Of a DNA stretch of 64,000 nucleotides, positions 19,193-26,958 are shown piece after piece. Under the pieces are notes generated by a model, which was not told where the DNA came from, searched no databases, and worked only from the letters and a program-made list of their open reading frames with translations. The position numbers were made by a program, and so were the translations under genes. The stretch is from Niveispirillum sp943370215. GTDB taxonomy: Bacteria > Pseudomonadota > Alphaproteobacteria > Azospirillales > Azospirillaceae. Where the stretch lies: assembly GCA_943370215.1 (NCBI GenBank), contig CALRQC020000003.1:1-64000 (forward strand), in the 5' to 3' direction. How positions within the stretch are numbered: the stretch's first letter is position 1; every line of letters starts with the position of its first letter.

Positions 19193-19633
19193 CTCACACG
19201 CTCCTCTTTTAGGATTCAGGCGCCCTTGTCATGGAAAAAGTGTATGGCTATTTTTCCACCTGGGCTATTTTGATCATATTACCCGCATCTTAGAGATGCA
19301 ATGAATTCCTTAAAAGAATCTGAAATTTTATTAAAATGACCATAATGCGACTTTTGAATGAATTTTTCATCCAACTGAGATCGTCCGCCACATCACTGTT
19401 GAGCTTTGTCTCCCTGTCCAGGGGGCGACGATGTCGGCAGGTGGGCAATGGTGTTGCCGTTCATGCCAGCGGCGGATAGGGCCCATGCCGGTGATCCAAT
19501 GCCGGTGACAGGGATGGGTGCCCGCGTTTCCGGGCTGTTTTGCCCACGCCGATAAGGGACGGTATCGGGGGCGTTGGTAAATCCGCTTTTGCTCTCATCT
19601 GTCCGAGATCGGATTTACGTAACCAAATCATGT
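19193..19633. other. Intergenic region upstream of the MACPF gene
   Basis: AT-rich 5' region of the MACPF gene. It contains a perfect 6-bp inverted repeat GCATCT-TAG-AGATGC at 19285-19299, next to a TAATAT element on the minus strand that could be a -10 box with the palindrome as operator. No coding sequence was recognised. Confidence 0.4.
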
Positions 19634-19719
19634 TGGTGCCCGCTGCCGGACTCGAACCGGCACGCCCCGGAGGGCAAGAGATTTTAAGTCTCTGGCGTCT
19701 ACCATTCCGCCAAGCGGGC
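19634..19719 (-). tRNA. tRNA-Leu (anticodon UAA)
   Basis: An 86-nt cloverleaf on the minus strand. The acceptor stem GCCCGCT pairs with AGCGGGC, CCA is encoded, the T arm reads GCCGGTTCGAGTCCGGC, and the anticodon loop contains TTAA giving UAA. The long variable arm (CTTGCCCTCCGGGGCGT) is typical of leucine tRNAs. Confidence 0.95.
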
Positions 19720-19868
19720 ATCCATGGCGCGGGACCGTAGCCGAACCTGTGGGGCGATGGCAAGGGCGTGTGAGGGAAGAATGTGCTGCAACCACCGTTT
19801 TCCCGTCGCCATGCCTGCCAAGCTTACGCTAAATGGGGCATCTGTCCGCAAGGAAAAGCCCATACACC

Positions 19869-20387
19869 ATGTTGATCCGTGATGCCGCCCCGGCGGATGC
19901 CGGGGCGATTGCTGCCATCTATAATGATGCCGTCGCCCATAGCACCGCCATCTGGAATGAGGTGTTGGTGGATGCAGCCAACCGTGTAACCTGGATGGGG
20001 GACCGGCAGCAGCAGGGCTATCCGGTGCTGGTGGCGGTGGATGAAGGGGATGGCACCGTGCTGGGCTATGCTTCCTTCGGGGATTGGCGGGCCTTTGATG
20101 GTTATCGCTACACGGTCGAACATTCTGTCTATGTGCGCGGTGACCGGCGGCGCGGTGGTATCGGCCGGGCCCTGATGCTGGCCCTGATCGGGCGGGCGCG
20201 GGCTCTGGGCAAGCATGTGATGGTGGCGGGGATCGAGGCGGGCAATGCCGCCTCCATCCGCCTGCACCTGGATCTGGGTTTCCAGCAGGTGGGGCTGATG
20301 CCGCAGGTGGGGGCCAAGTTCGGCCGTTGGCTGGACCTGGCCTTCCTGCAACTGCTGCTGGATGAAAAGCCGCAGCCGTCTGTGTGA
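19869..20387 (+). CDS. GNAT N-acetyltransferase, phosphinothricin acetyltransferase-like
   Basis: A 172-aa cytoplasmic acetyl-CoA-dependent acetyltransferase. It begins MLIRDAAPADAGAIAAIYNDAV and has the GNAT acetyl-CoA loop RRRGGIGRALM and the GNAASIRLHLDLGFQQVG element characteristic of the Pat/YwnH branch, which acetylates phosphinothricin, methionine sulfone or related amino acids. The start at 19869 matches family N-termini; an upstream ATG at 19833 would add 12 atypical residues. The real substrate is unknown. Confidence 0.88.
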   Translation: MLIRDAAPADAGAIAAIYNDAVAHSTAIWNEVLVDAANRVTWMGDRQQQGYPVLVAVDEGDGTVLGYASFGDWRAFDGYRYTVEHSVYVRGDRRRGGIGRALMLALIGRARALGKHVMVAGIEAGNAASIRLHLDLGFQQVGLMPQVGAKFGRWLDLAFLQLLLDEKPQPSV

Positions 20388-20393
20388 CGGGGA

Positions 20394-21323
20394 TCAGCCG
20401 GCGGTTGCCGTTCCGGCCCCGTCGGCCTTGGCGGGGCTGATGGCGGCCATGCCCAGTTCGGTCTGGCGGAAGATGGTTTCAGTTGCCTCCCGGACCTGTT
20501 CGTTGCTCTGCTTCTCCTCTTCCGCTTGCTTGCCCAGCGCCTTGCCTTTGCGGCGCGTCTGGTCCGAGTGGTCGGCCTGTTCTGCCTGCTTTTCCTCTTT
20601 GGTGGCGGCGGTCACGCCGCTATCGCGCTTGCGATTGGTCAGGCGCAGGGTTTCCCGCCACATCTTCTCATCATCCGAGGGCGGGGCGGCGTCGGCCTGC
20701 ATCAGCTTGGCGCCCATGCCCTCCACCTCCAGGCTCATGCCTTCATCGCTGAGCGTGAAGCCCTTGGCGGCGTCAATCTGTTTGGCTGCTGCGATCAGGT
20801 TCTTGTTGGCCTGCTCGCCAGAGGTGCCAGCATTCACTTGGCTGTACCAGCCCTGAACGGCAGCGCCATGTTCCATCAACTGGGCGTCGGAGACCAACTT
20901 GTTCAGGCGCTGTTTCAGCTCCGGCTGGTTGTCCAGCACCTTGCGGATGTCGCCAGCGCGCGGGTCGCTGTCAGACACGGTGACATTGCCGCTGGGGTCC
21001 GTCGAAAAATCGATGGGTGGGGTGGTTTTGATGCCGGCAATGGCCAGCGTCATGCTCAGTTCATCCCCCAACTGCTTTTTATCGGCGGCCACACTGTCGG
21101 CCGACGGCATGGCCAGCGTCGTCAAGGGGCCCAGCGTGCTGCCACCGGTGCCGGACAGGCCACCCTTCTGACCTGTCTTCTCGGTTTCACCTGTCGTGCC
21201 ACTGGTGCTGCTGGTCCCAGTGCTGGTGTTGGTTTCCGCCACCTGCTGGTTGGCCTTGGTGGCGGCCGTTTCCGTTGCGGGTTGCCAGCGCGTGCGGCTG
21301 GCGAGCAAGGACCGGATATCCAT
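20394..21323 (-). CDS. Hypothetical low-complexity protein, 309 aa
   Basis: No family recognised. The N-terminal third is Thr/Ser/Gly-rich and probably disordered. The middle has helical stretches (RKVLDNQPELKQRLNKLVSDAQLM; GWYSQVNAG). The C-terminal third is a charged, Gln/Glu/Lys-rich likely coiled coil. No signal peptide or membrane helix is visible. AGGAAG before ATG 21323 favours that start over the GTG two codons upstream. The composition is reminiscent of flagellar hook-length or scaffold proteins, but there is no motif to support that. Confidence 0.7.
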   Translation of the reverse strand: MDIRSLLASRTRWQPATETAATKANQQVAETNTSTGTSSTSGTTGETEKTGQKGGLSGTGGSTLGPLTTLAMPSADSVAADKKQLGDELSMTLAIAGIKTTPPIDFSTDPSGNVTVSDSDPRAGDIRKVLDNQPELKQRLNKLVSDAQLMEHGAAVQGWYSQVNAGTSGEQANKNLIAAAKQIDAAKGFTLSDEGMSLEVEGMGAKLMQADAAPPSDDEKMWRETLRLTNRKRDSGVTAATKEEKQAEQADHSDQTRRKGKALGKQAEEEKQSNEQVREATETIFRQTELGMAAISPAKADGAGTATAG

Positions 21324-21567
21324 GGTCACTTCCTGCTGCTGCTGGGCAAATTTTGCCCAATGCCAGGGGGCAGGCTTTGCCGACCGCGCCGTGGCAGGGA
21401 AGGGGAAAACTCTCTATCCGGCGGCTTCCCCACACATGCCTTGTCCCGGATGCCCCGTTCTGACGGGTAGGATGTGGGGGTGTATGCAACTCTTATGCCG
21501 TGGCGGCGTAAGATTGGGGGGCTGTCCGGTCTTGATGGGAAGCAGAGCGCACCCCACATCGACAGGC

Positions 21568-21738
21568 ATGACAGAAAATCAGATGCTCGCCCTTATTGGT
21601 TCCGTGATGGTGCTTGCCCTCCTGTTATTCAGGAATTGGCACCGTCTGCCACGGGAAGGCATCTTGTGGAAGACCGCCATCTGGCTGGCGATCTTCCTGG
21701 GCGTCGGCCTGTTCTATCAGGCGTTTGGGCCGTTCTAA
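21568..21738 (+). CDS. Small two-helix membrane protein, 56 aa
   Basis: Predicted from MTENQMLALIGSVMVLALLL onward. Two hydrophobic helices (residues ~6-20 and ~34-52) are separated by a basic loop (RNWHRLPREG). It ends with GLFYQAFGPF. It sits just before, and convergent with, tapT. The pattern is like conserved small inner-membrane proteins of alphaproteobacteria; function is unknown. Confidence 0.6.
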   Translation: MTENQMLALIGSVMVLALLLFRNWHRLPREGILWKTAIWLAIFLGVGLFYQAFGPF

Positions 21739-21746
21739 GGGCTCGC

Positions 21747-22439
21747 TCAGCCCTCGGCCACCGGTGCCGGCTTGGCGGCGGGACGGCGGCGGTTGCGCCA
21801 GCGCTTCAGCAATTCCTCAAACGGTTCCAGCAGCCGTTCCTGCAGGCCAGGGTCGCCTTCCAGCTTGCCCAGCACGAAGGCGCCGGCCTCCAGCGTGGAA
21901 ACGCTTTCGCGGCGCGGTTCCTTGCGCACGGTGCCATAGGCGGAGCGGAAATCCGGATGGATGACGATGCGCCGCAGCTTCAGCAGCCAGGCATTGCGCC
22001 ACCACAGGGTCTTGGCCTGGCTCCAGGTGCCGTCGATCAGCACAATGCCTTCCAGATCGGCCAGGATCAGGTCGCTATCCGGGGAGATATCCTTGCGGCC
22101 GAACACGGCGATGCCGCCCTTCGGCACCTTGGCCACCTCTTCCTTGCTGCCCATATGCAGCACGCCCCAGCGCTTGGGGTCCACCTGCCGGCCCAGCACC
22201 TTGGACAAGGATGGCCAGGAGAGGCCGACCTTCACCACCGAGCCTTCAATCTGCCCGGACAGCAGACGGGCCGTGCCCAGCTCCACATCCTGTTCCTGCG
22301 GATGCTGCAGGATCAGCAATTGCAGGCGGGTCTGCTCCGGTGCCAGTTCGGCACACAGGCAAAGATCTTCCGGCTTGCCGCAGATGCGGCAGGGTTCCGG
22401 CGGGGCGGGCGGGGGCGGCAGGATCAGGTCGTCGGTCAT
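21747..22439 (-). CDS. tapT: tRNA-uridine aminocarboxypropyltransferase (DTW domain)
   Basis: A 230-aa DTW-domain protein. It is predicted to transfer the 3-amino-3-carboxypropyl group of S-adenosylmethionine to uridine (acp3U47) in tRNA. A CxxC-type N-terminal cluster (CRICGKPEDLCLC) is followed by LQHPQE, and the family-naming motif appears as IDGTWSQAK. The start MTDDLILPP at 22439 fits family N-termini better than the upstream ATG. Its promoter region is shared with divergent map. Confidence 0.88.
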   Translation of the reverse strand: MTDDLILPPPPAPPEPCRICGKPEDLCLCAELAPEQTRLQLLILQHPQEQDVELGTARLLSGQIEGSVVKVGLSWPSLSKVLGRQVDPKRWGVLHMGSKEEVAKVPKGGIAVFGRKDISPDSDLILADLEGIVLIDGTWSQAKTLWWRNAWLLKLRRIVIHPDFRSAYGTVRKEPRRESVSTLEAGAFVLGKLEGDPGLQERLLEPFEELLKRWRNRRRPAAKPAPVAEG

Positions 22440-22647
22440 GATGGCGTGAACCATAGCGCAGGTGCCGGCCGGTTTCATTGAAAATGACCCTGCCCTGGTT
22501 GCTGCCCGGCCCTGCGCGTCCCCGCATGGCGCCTCCCGCCCTGGCGGGGGTTGGACGCGGTGGCGTGGCGCGTGTAAGGTTGCAGCAGAAGGAAGATGGC
22601 CGGCTGGGCAAAGCCGGCCTCGGTATAGCAGAGAGCAAGCAGACGTG

Positions 22648-23475
22648 ATGACCGACAGCGATATGGCCGACGATTATGAAGAGCGGCGCCCCATCAATAT
22701 CCACAAGCCGGAGGATTTCGAAGGGATGCGCCGCGCCGGCCGTTTGGCAGCGGCGACGCTGGATTACATCACCCCCTTCGTCGTGCCCGGTGCGGTGACG
22801 GAGGAACTGGACGACCGTATCCTGCAATATGTGCTGGATAATGGCGGCACGTCGGCCACCGTTGGTTATAAGGGCTATACCAAGGCCTCCTGCATCTCCA
22901 TCAACCATGTCGTCTGCCACGGCATTCCGGGGCCCAAGCGGCTGGTCAGCGGCGATATCACCAATATCGACGTCACCGTTATCGTTGATGGCTGGTTCGG
23001 CGATACCAGCCGCATGTATCTGGTGGGCGATGTGGCGCTGAAGGCGCGCCGGCTGGTCGATGTCACCTATGATGCCATGATGCGCGGCATTTCCGTGGTG
23101 AAGCCGGGGGCTACCCTGGGCGATATCGGTTTTGCCATCCAGTCCTATGCCGAAAGCTTCCGGTATTCGGTGGTGCGGGATTTCTGTGGCCATGGTCTGG
23201 GCCGCGTTTTCCATGACGCGCCGTCTGTGCTGCATTACGGCCAGAAGGGCCGGGGGGTGGTGCTGGAAGAAGGCATGTTCTTCACCATCGAACCGATGAT
23301 CAATGCCGGCGGCTATGCCGTGAAGGTGCTGTCGGACGGCTGGACCGCCGTGACGCGGGACAAGAGCCTGTCGGCCCAGTTCGAACATTCCATCGGCGTC
23401 ACCAAGGACGGGTTTGAGATTTTCACCCTGTCCCCGGCCGGTTACACCAAGCCGCCCTACACCAATCAGCCTTGA
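22648..23475 (+). CDS. map: Methionine aminopeptidase type I
   Basis: A 275-aa cytoplasmic metalloprotease that removes initiator methionine. It has family motifs INHVVCHGIPG, the metal ligands in NIDVTVIVDGWFGDTSRM, GHGLGRVFHDAPSV, and FFTIEPMI, with the last glutamate in QFEHSIGVT. An N-terminal extension of about 15 residues (MTDSDMADDYEERRP) precedes the core. The ATG at 22648 is chosen because upstream residues are not family-like. Confidence 0.95.
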   Translation: MTDSDMADDYEERRPINIHKPEDFEGMRRAGRLAAATLDYITPFVVPGAVTEELDDRILQYVLDNGGTSATVGYKGYTKASCISINHVVCHGIPGPKRLVSGDITNIDVTVIVDGWFGDTSRMYLVGDVALKARRLVDVTYDAMMRGISVVKPGATLGDIGFAIQSYAESFRYSVVRDFCGHGLGRVFHDAPSVLHYGQKGRGVVLEEGMFFTIEPMINAGGYAVKVLSDGWTAVTRDKSLSAQFEHSIGVTKDGFEIFTLSPAGYTKPPYTNQP

Positions 23476-23552
23476 TCGGGGGCTGATGGGTTTTGTTCCC
23501 TCAGCGGTCGGCTGAGAAGTTTTTATTTTTTATCAAGCCCTTACTGTCTCCT

Positions 23553-23638
23553 CACCGTCACCCCGGCGAAGGCCGGGGTCCAGAATCACAAGCCCTGTGC
23601 TCTACGAACTGGACCCCGGCCTTCGCCGGGGTGACGGC
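23553..23638. repeat. Palindromic intergenic repeat, family A, copy 2 (core inverted)
   Basis: Left arm 23553-23583 and right arm 23609-23638 are complementary. Each arm is itself a hairpin: ACCCCGGC, then GAAG, then GCCGGGGT. The 25-nt core, reverse-complemented, matches the core of the copy at 31197-31283 with about two differences, so the element is in the opposite orientation. The rest of the 340-bp map-radC gap shows nothing else convincing. Confidence 0.9.
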
Positions 23639-23813
23639 GATGCTGAGAATAAAAATGTAAACCATTGAAATAAAATATAATTCTTTGGACAGACCCTCAG
23701 ACACCACACTTCTGCCGGGTAACCGGCGCAGTTTTTACACCTGCCCCCTTGCCCGCCCCCGCCGACACTTGTAATCAAGTATGCAGCGGGGCGGGTAAGC
23801 TGGGGTTTTGCGC

Positions 23814-24692
23814 ATGACGGGCAAACAGGGTGCGCTGGGCGAGGCGATGGCCGCGTCGGTGGAAGCAGACGATGATCTGCTGGCCCGCATGTTGGCCGGC
23901 GGCGGCGATGCCCCCGCCCGCCGCAAGGCGAAACCCGCCAAAGCCGCCACGGCTGCCAAATCCCCCCCGCCAGACCCAGCCGCGGAACCCACCGCCGATA
24001 CCGGGGCAGAGGCGGAAAAGCCGCATTATCACGGCCACCGCGACCGGCTGCGGGAACGGTTCCTGTCCGCCGGGCCGGATGCGCTGCAGGATTATGAATT
24101 GCTGGAACTGCTGCTGTTCCAGGCCATTCCCCGCCGCGATGTGAAGCCGCTGGCCAAGGAACTGCTGACGGCGTTCGGCAGCCTGTGGGCCGTCACCCAG
24201 GCCAGCCCGGAACAGTTGAAGGCCCGCTTCGGCTTTTCCGATGGCATCATCGCCGCCTTGCGGGTGGTGGGGGCCATCGGGTTGCGCATGGCGCGCCAAC
24301 AGGTGATCGGCCAGCCCATCCTGTCATCCTGGCAGAAGCTGCTGGATTACTGCGCCGGGGCCATGGCGCATGAACCGGTGGAACAGTTCCGCCTGCTGTT
24401 TCTGGACCGCAAGAACACCCTGATTGCCGACGAGGTGCAACAGCGCGGCACGGTGGACCACACACCCGTATATCCGCGAGAGGTGGTGCGCCGGGCGCTG
24501 GAACTCAGCGCCTCTGCGGTGATTCTGGTGCACAACCACCCCAGCGGCGACCCCACGCCCAGCCGGGCGGATATTGAGATGACCAAACAGATCATGGCCG
24601 CCGCCACGGCCCTGGGCGTGGTGGTGCATGACCATGTGATCATCGGCAAGGGTGGCCGCTATGTCAGCTTCAAAAGCGCCGGCCTGATGTGA
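23814..24692 (+). CDS. radC: RadC-family (JAB/MPN+) protein
   Basis: A 292-aa protein. An Ala/Pro/Lys-rich N-terminal tail (~1-60) precedes a helix-hairpin-helix-like region (YELLELLLFQAIPRRDVKPLAKELL) and the JAB/MPN domain with the JAMM-type metal motif HNHPSGDPTPSRAD near residues 240-253. RadC proteins are common in genomes; the metal site predicts a hydrolase, but the substrate is unknown and a direct DNA-repair role is disputed. The start is uncertain because there is no strong ribosome site; ATG 23814 is the first ATG in frame. Confidence 0.9.
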   Translation: MTGKQGALGEAMAASVEADDDLLARMLAGGGDAPARRKAKPAKAATAAKSPPPDPAAEPTADTGAEAEKPHYHGHRDRLRERFLSAGPDALQDYELLELLLFQAIPRRDVKPLAKELLTAFGSLWAVTQASPEQLKARFGFSDGIIAALRVVGAIGLRMARQQVIGQPILSSWQKLLDYCAGAMAHEPVEQFRLLFLDRKNTLIADEVQQRGTVDHTPVYPREVVRRALELSASAVILVHNHPSGDPTPSRADIEMTKQIMAAATALGVVVHDHVIIGKGGRYVSFKSAGLM

Positions 24693-24787
24693 CGCCGGGG
24701 CCGCCGCTGCGGCAGGGAAGGGTGATTTTTTGACAGTTTCACCCTTTCGTCCCCCGCCGAATGACGCTATATCGTCCCCCGTGGTTT

Positions 24788-24864
24788 GCGTCCGTAGCTC
24801 ATCAGGATAGAGCGCCGGTTTCCTAAACTGGAGGCAGCAGGTTCGAGTCCTGCCGGGCGCACCA
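24788..24864 (+). tRNA. tRNA-Arg (anticodon CCU)
   Basis: A 77-nt cloverleaf with encoded CCA. The acceptor stem GCGTCCG pairs with CGGGCGC (one G-U), the anticodon loop is TTCCTAA, and the T arm is GCAGGTTCGAGTCCTGC. Its 3' end borders an AT-richer restriction-modification block, a typical island insertion site. Confidence 0.95.
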
Positions 24865-24949
24865 CGATTTTTCTGACATAACAGCAATTATTGATATTCA
24901 GCGCAGCCTAACAGCCCGCGCTATTCTCGCCACGACACCTTGACATGTG

Positions 24950-25879
24950 ATGACTATTGATAGCATGTTGCGGCTTATGAATAAGCCTCTCTCTCTCCAA
25001 CCTCTTCCCTACCAAGGCAGCAAGCGGGCTCTTGCCCCCCGCATCTGCAGCCTGTTTCCAAACGCTGTGCAGACGCTCTATGAGCCGTTTGCGGGCTCGG
25101 CTGCTGTGACGCTTTATGCGGCAAAGCATGGTTTGGCTGAACGCTTCGTGATCGGTGATATTTCTGCGCCTCTGATCGCACTTTGGCGGCTGATCATTGA
25201 AGAGCCTGGCGAGCTGTCGGATCGATATTCCGAATTATGGCACGCGCAGTTCAATGTCGGTGCCGGCCACTTCAACGAAGTCAGGGCTGCATTTAACGAA
25301 AACAACGATCCCGTGATGTTTTTGTATCTGGTGGCACGCTGCGTAAAGAATGCCGTTCGCTTCAACAAGAATGGTCATTTCACGCAGTCAGCAGATAAGC
25401 GTCGTACCGGGATGCAGCCCGACAGGGTCACACGAACGGTTCATGCTGTCAGCAAGCTGTTGAAGGGGCGTGTTCTTCTGTTTCAAGGTGATTTTCGGGA
25501 TTGTGTGACGTCAGCAACCAGCCTTGATCTGATTTATATGGATCCGCCTTATCAGGGCACGACATATGGCACTGATAAACGTTACGCGGCAGGGTTGGAG
25601 CGCGAAAGGCTCATTGACGGATTACACCATTTTAACGCCCAACATATTCCTTATATTCTCTCATACGATGGGCAGACTGGTGAAAAGACTTATGGTGAGC
25701 CATTACCTGCCAGCATCAATGCCGACCATCTTGCACTCCATGCTGGCAGGTCTTCACAATCAACAATCAGCGGCGGAACGGCGGAAACAATTGAAAGCCT
25801 GTATGCTTCCAGGATGCTGAGAAGCGAAAAGATCGACATTTACCGACCGCATTCCGTTCAGAAGACGTTATTTGCTTAA
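24950..25879 (+). CDS. DNA adenine methyltransferase (D12 class) of a type II R-M system
   Basis: A 309-aa N6-adenine methyltransferase. PLPYQGSKRALAPRI near the N-terminus is the D12-class SAM-binding motif I region, and LIYMDPPYQG carries the catalytic DPPY motif. The C-terminal half resembles Dam-like enzymes. It would protect host DNA from the HNH nuclease encoded convergently; the two coding regions overlap by 12 bp. GC content is lower than in neighbours. The start is uncertain: GTG 24947, ATG 24950, ATG 24965 or ATG 24977, none with a clear ribosome site. The recognition sequence is unknown. Confidence 0.9.
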   Translation: MTIDSMLRLMNKPLSLQPLPYQGSKRALAPRICSLFPNAVQTLYEPFAGSAAVTLYAAKHGLAERFVIGDISAPLIALWRLIIEEPGELSDRYSELWHAQFNVGAGHFNEVRAAFNENNDPVMFLYLVARCVKNAVRFNKNGHFTQSADKRRTGMQPDRVTRTVHAVSKLLKGRVLLFQGDFRDCVTSATSLDLIYMDPPYQGTTYGTDKRYAAGLERERLIDGLHHFNAQHIPYILSYDGQTGEKTYGEPLPASINADHLALHAGRSSQSTISGGTAETIESLYASRMLRSEKIDIYRPHSVQKTLFA

Positions 25880-26611
25880 GATGGTCTTGATATAGGTGGA
25901 CAATTCCAGCCCCGCTGTTTCAGCCCTCTCCTTCAATTGCTCGAAATCGGTAACCTCGTTGCCTGTCCAAACCACATGGACCCGACGGGACGGGATTTCC
26001 GCGATATGGGCGTAGTCCTCCGGCGAAGCCCAAAAGCACGATCGACAAATACTCGGGTCAAGTTTGGTCTGAAAATTATCGCAATGCTCACAGGACCAGC
26101 TTTTTGCGCGGTTTGAGGACGCATCAAGCAACATGAAGTCACGTGGATCAAGCGGGTCCGGATTATCGCCGGCAATTTCATAAGGAATGCGGTGGTCTAT
26201 CTGAAGATATCTTTCCTCTGAATATGCACACGTTATTGTGTCACGGGATCCATATTGATCTATCAATTCTTGTTTAAATTTCTTTGAAAACGCTTTCCGT
26301 CCTCCGACCCGTCCGGCTTTAATTTTAGAAATATCATCGAAGGTATAGGCCCCCATTCGACGGCCTGTTTTTGGGCTAATGACGTTATGAGTAATAAGCG
26401 GGATTCCATTCTCGCGTACATCTCGAATGGCACGAGGTGGATGATCATAACCGTAAATTTCGCTTAGCTCTTCAGTTGATATCAATCCATATTTCAATAT
26501 GTGGTCGATTACTGTCTTGGGGCGTTTGGCATCGACACTTCGGCACAAAGCAAGCATATCTTCGCTTAGGGAGCTTTCAGGCGTTCGTTTTACATCTTTC
26601 AAATCAGCCAT
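25868..26611 (-). CDS. HNH restriction endonuclease of the type II R-M system
   Basis: A 247-aa protein. The segment LQIDHRIPYEIAGD, followed by DFMLLDASSNRAKSW, is an HNH (beta-beta-alpha-metal) active site, with CEHC and CRSC Cys pairs likely binding structural zinc. The N-terminal half (ELSEIYGYDHPPRAIRDVRENG) looks like a winged-helix DNA-binding region. It overlaps the controller gene upstream by 8 bp and faces the methyltransferase. Nuclease identity is inferred from motif plus context. Confidence 0.82.
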   Translation of the reverse strand: MADLKDVKRTPESSLSEDMLALCRSVDAKRPKTVIDHILKYGLISTEELSEIYGYDHPPRAIRDVRENGIPLITHNVISPKTGRRMGAYTFDDISKIKAGRVGGRKAFSKKFKQELIDQYGSRDTITCAYSEERYLQIDHRIPYEIAGDNPDPLDPRDFMLLDASSNRAKSWSCEHCDNFQTKLDPSICRSCFWASPEDYAHIAEIPSRRVHVVWTGNEVTDFEQLKERAETAGLELSTYIKTILSK

Positions 26612-26846
26612 TTTTAGTCCTTAAAAGATCGATGGGTGACACGCCCAGCGCCTTTGCAAAAGAATCCAATGTTGAGAGCGTTATATTTCGCTCTCCCCTC
26701 TCGACGGAGCCAATATAAGTTCGGTGATATCCGCAAATCTCAGCCAACTCCTCTTGTGAGAAGCCAAGTTTCAATCGCCTTTCCTTTATATTTCTGGCGA
26801 CGATGAGGTGCAGTGCTCCCTCTTGCGGCGATTCATTTTTCATCAT
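26604..26846 (-). CDS. R-M controller (C) protein, XRE family
   Basis: An 80-aa helix-turn-helix protein: RRLKLGFSQEELAEICGYHRTYIGSVERGERNITLSTLDSFAKAL covers the whole XRE fold, as in C proteins of PvuII/Esp1396I-type systems. Such proteins activate their own promoter and the endonuclease gene after a delay, so methylation comes first. No ribosome site is present; a -10-like TACTAT ends four bases before the tandem ATGs, so the mRNA is probably leaderless, as known for several C genes. It shares an operon with the HNH gene. Confidence 0.88.
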   Translation of the reverse strand: MMKNESPQEGALHLIVARNIKERRLKLGFSQEELAEICGYHRTYIGSVERGERNITLSTLDSFAKALGVSPIDLLRTKNG

Positions 26847-26850
26847 CGCT

Positions 26851-26888
26851 ATAGTATCTGTAATGAGAACACTATGAGTCTACAGACT
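26851..26888 (-). promoter_or_regulatory. C-protein promoter and operator (C-box-like)
   Basis: On the minus strand a -10-like TACTAT occupies 26856-26851. Upstream, a perfect inverted repeat AGTCT-AC-AGACT (26877-26888) resembles the GACT/AGTC half-sites of C-boxes. CTATAG repeats flank both. There is no good -35, consistent with an activator-dependent promoter. Confidence 0.55.
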
Positions 26889-26918
26889 ATAGATAGAGTT
26901 CTGCGGGTAGTTCGTCGT

Positions 26919-26958
26919 GATGGGATCGCCAGCGAGGGCCTCCGCTGGCGATCCCATC
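26919..26958 (-). terminator. 16-bp perfect hairpin at the 3' end of the TIGR02302 gene
   Basis: The arms 26919-26934 and 26943-26958 (GATGGGATCGCCAGCG and its complement) enclose an 8-nt loop and overlap the stop codon of the minus-strand gene. There is no U-tract. It also forms the boundary between the R-M island and core genes. Confidence 0.6.
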
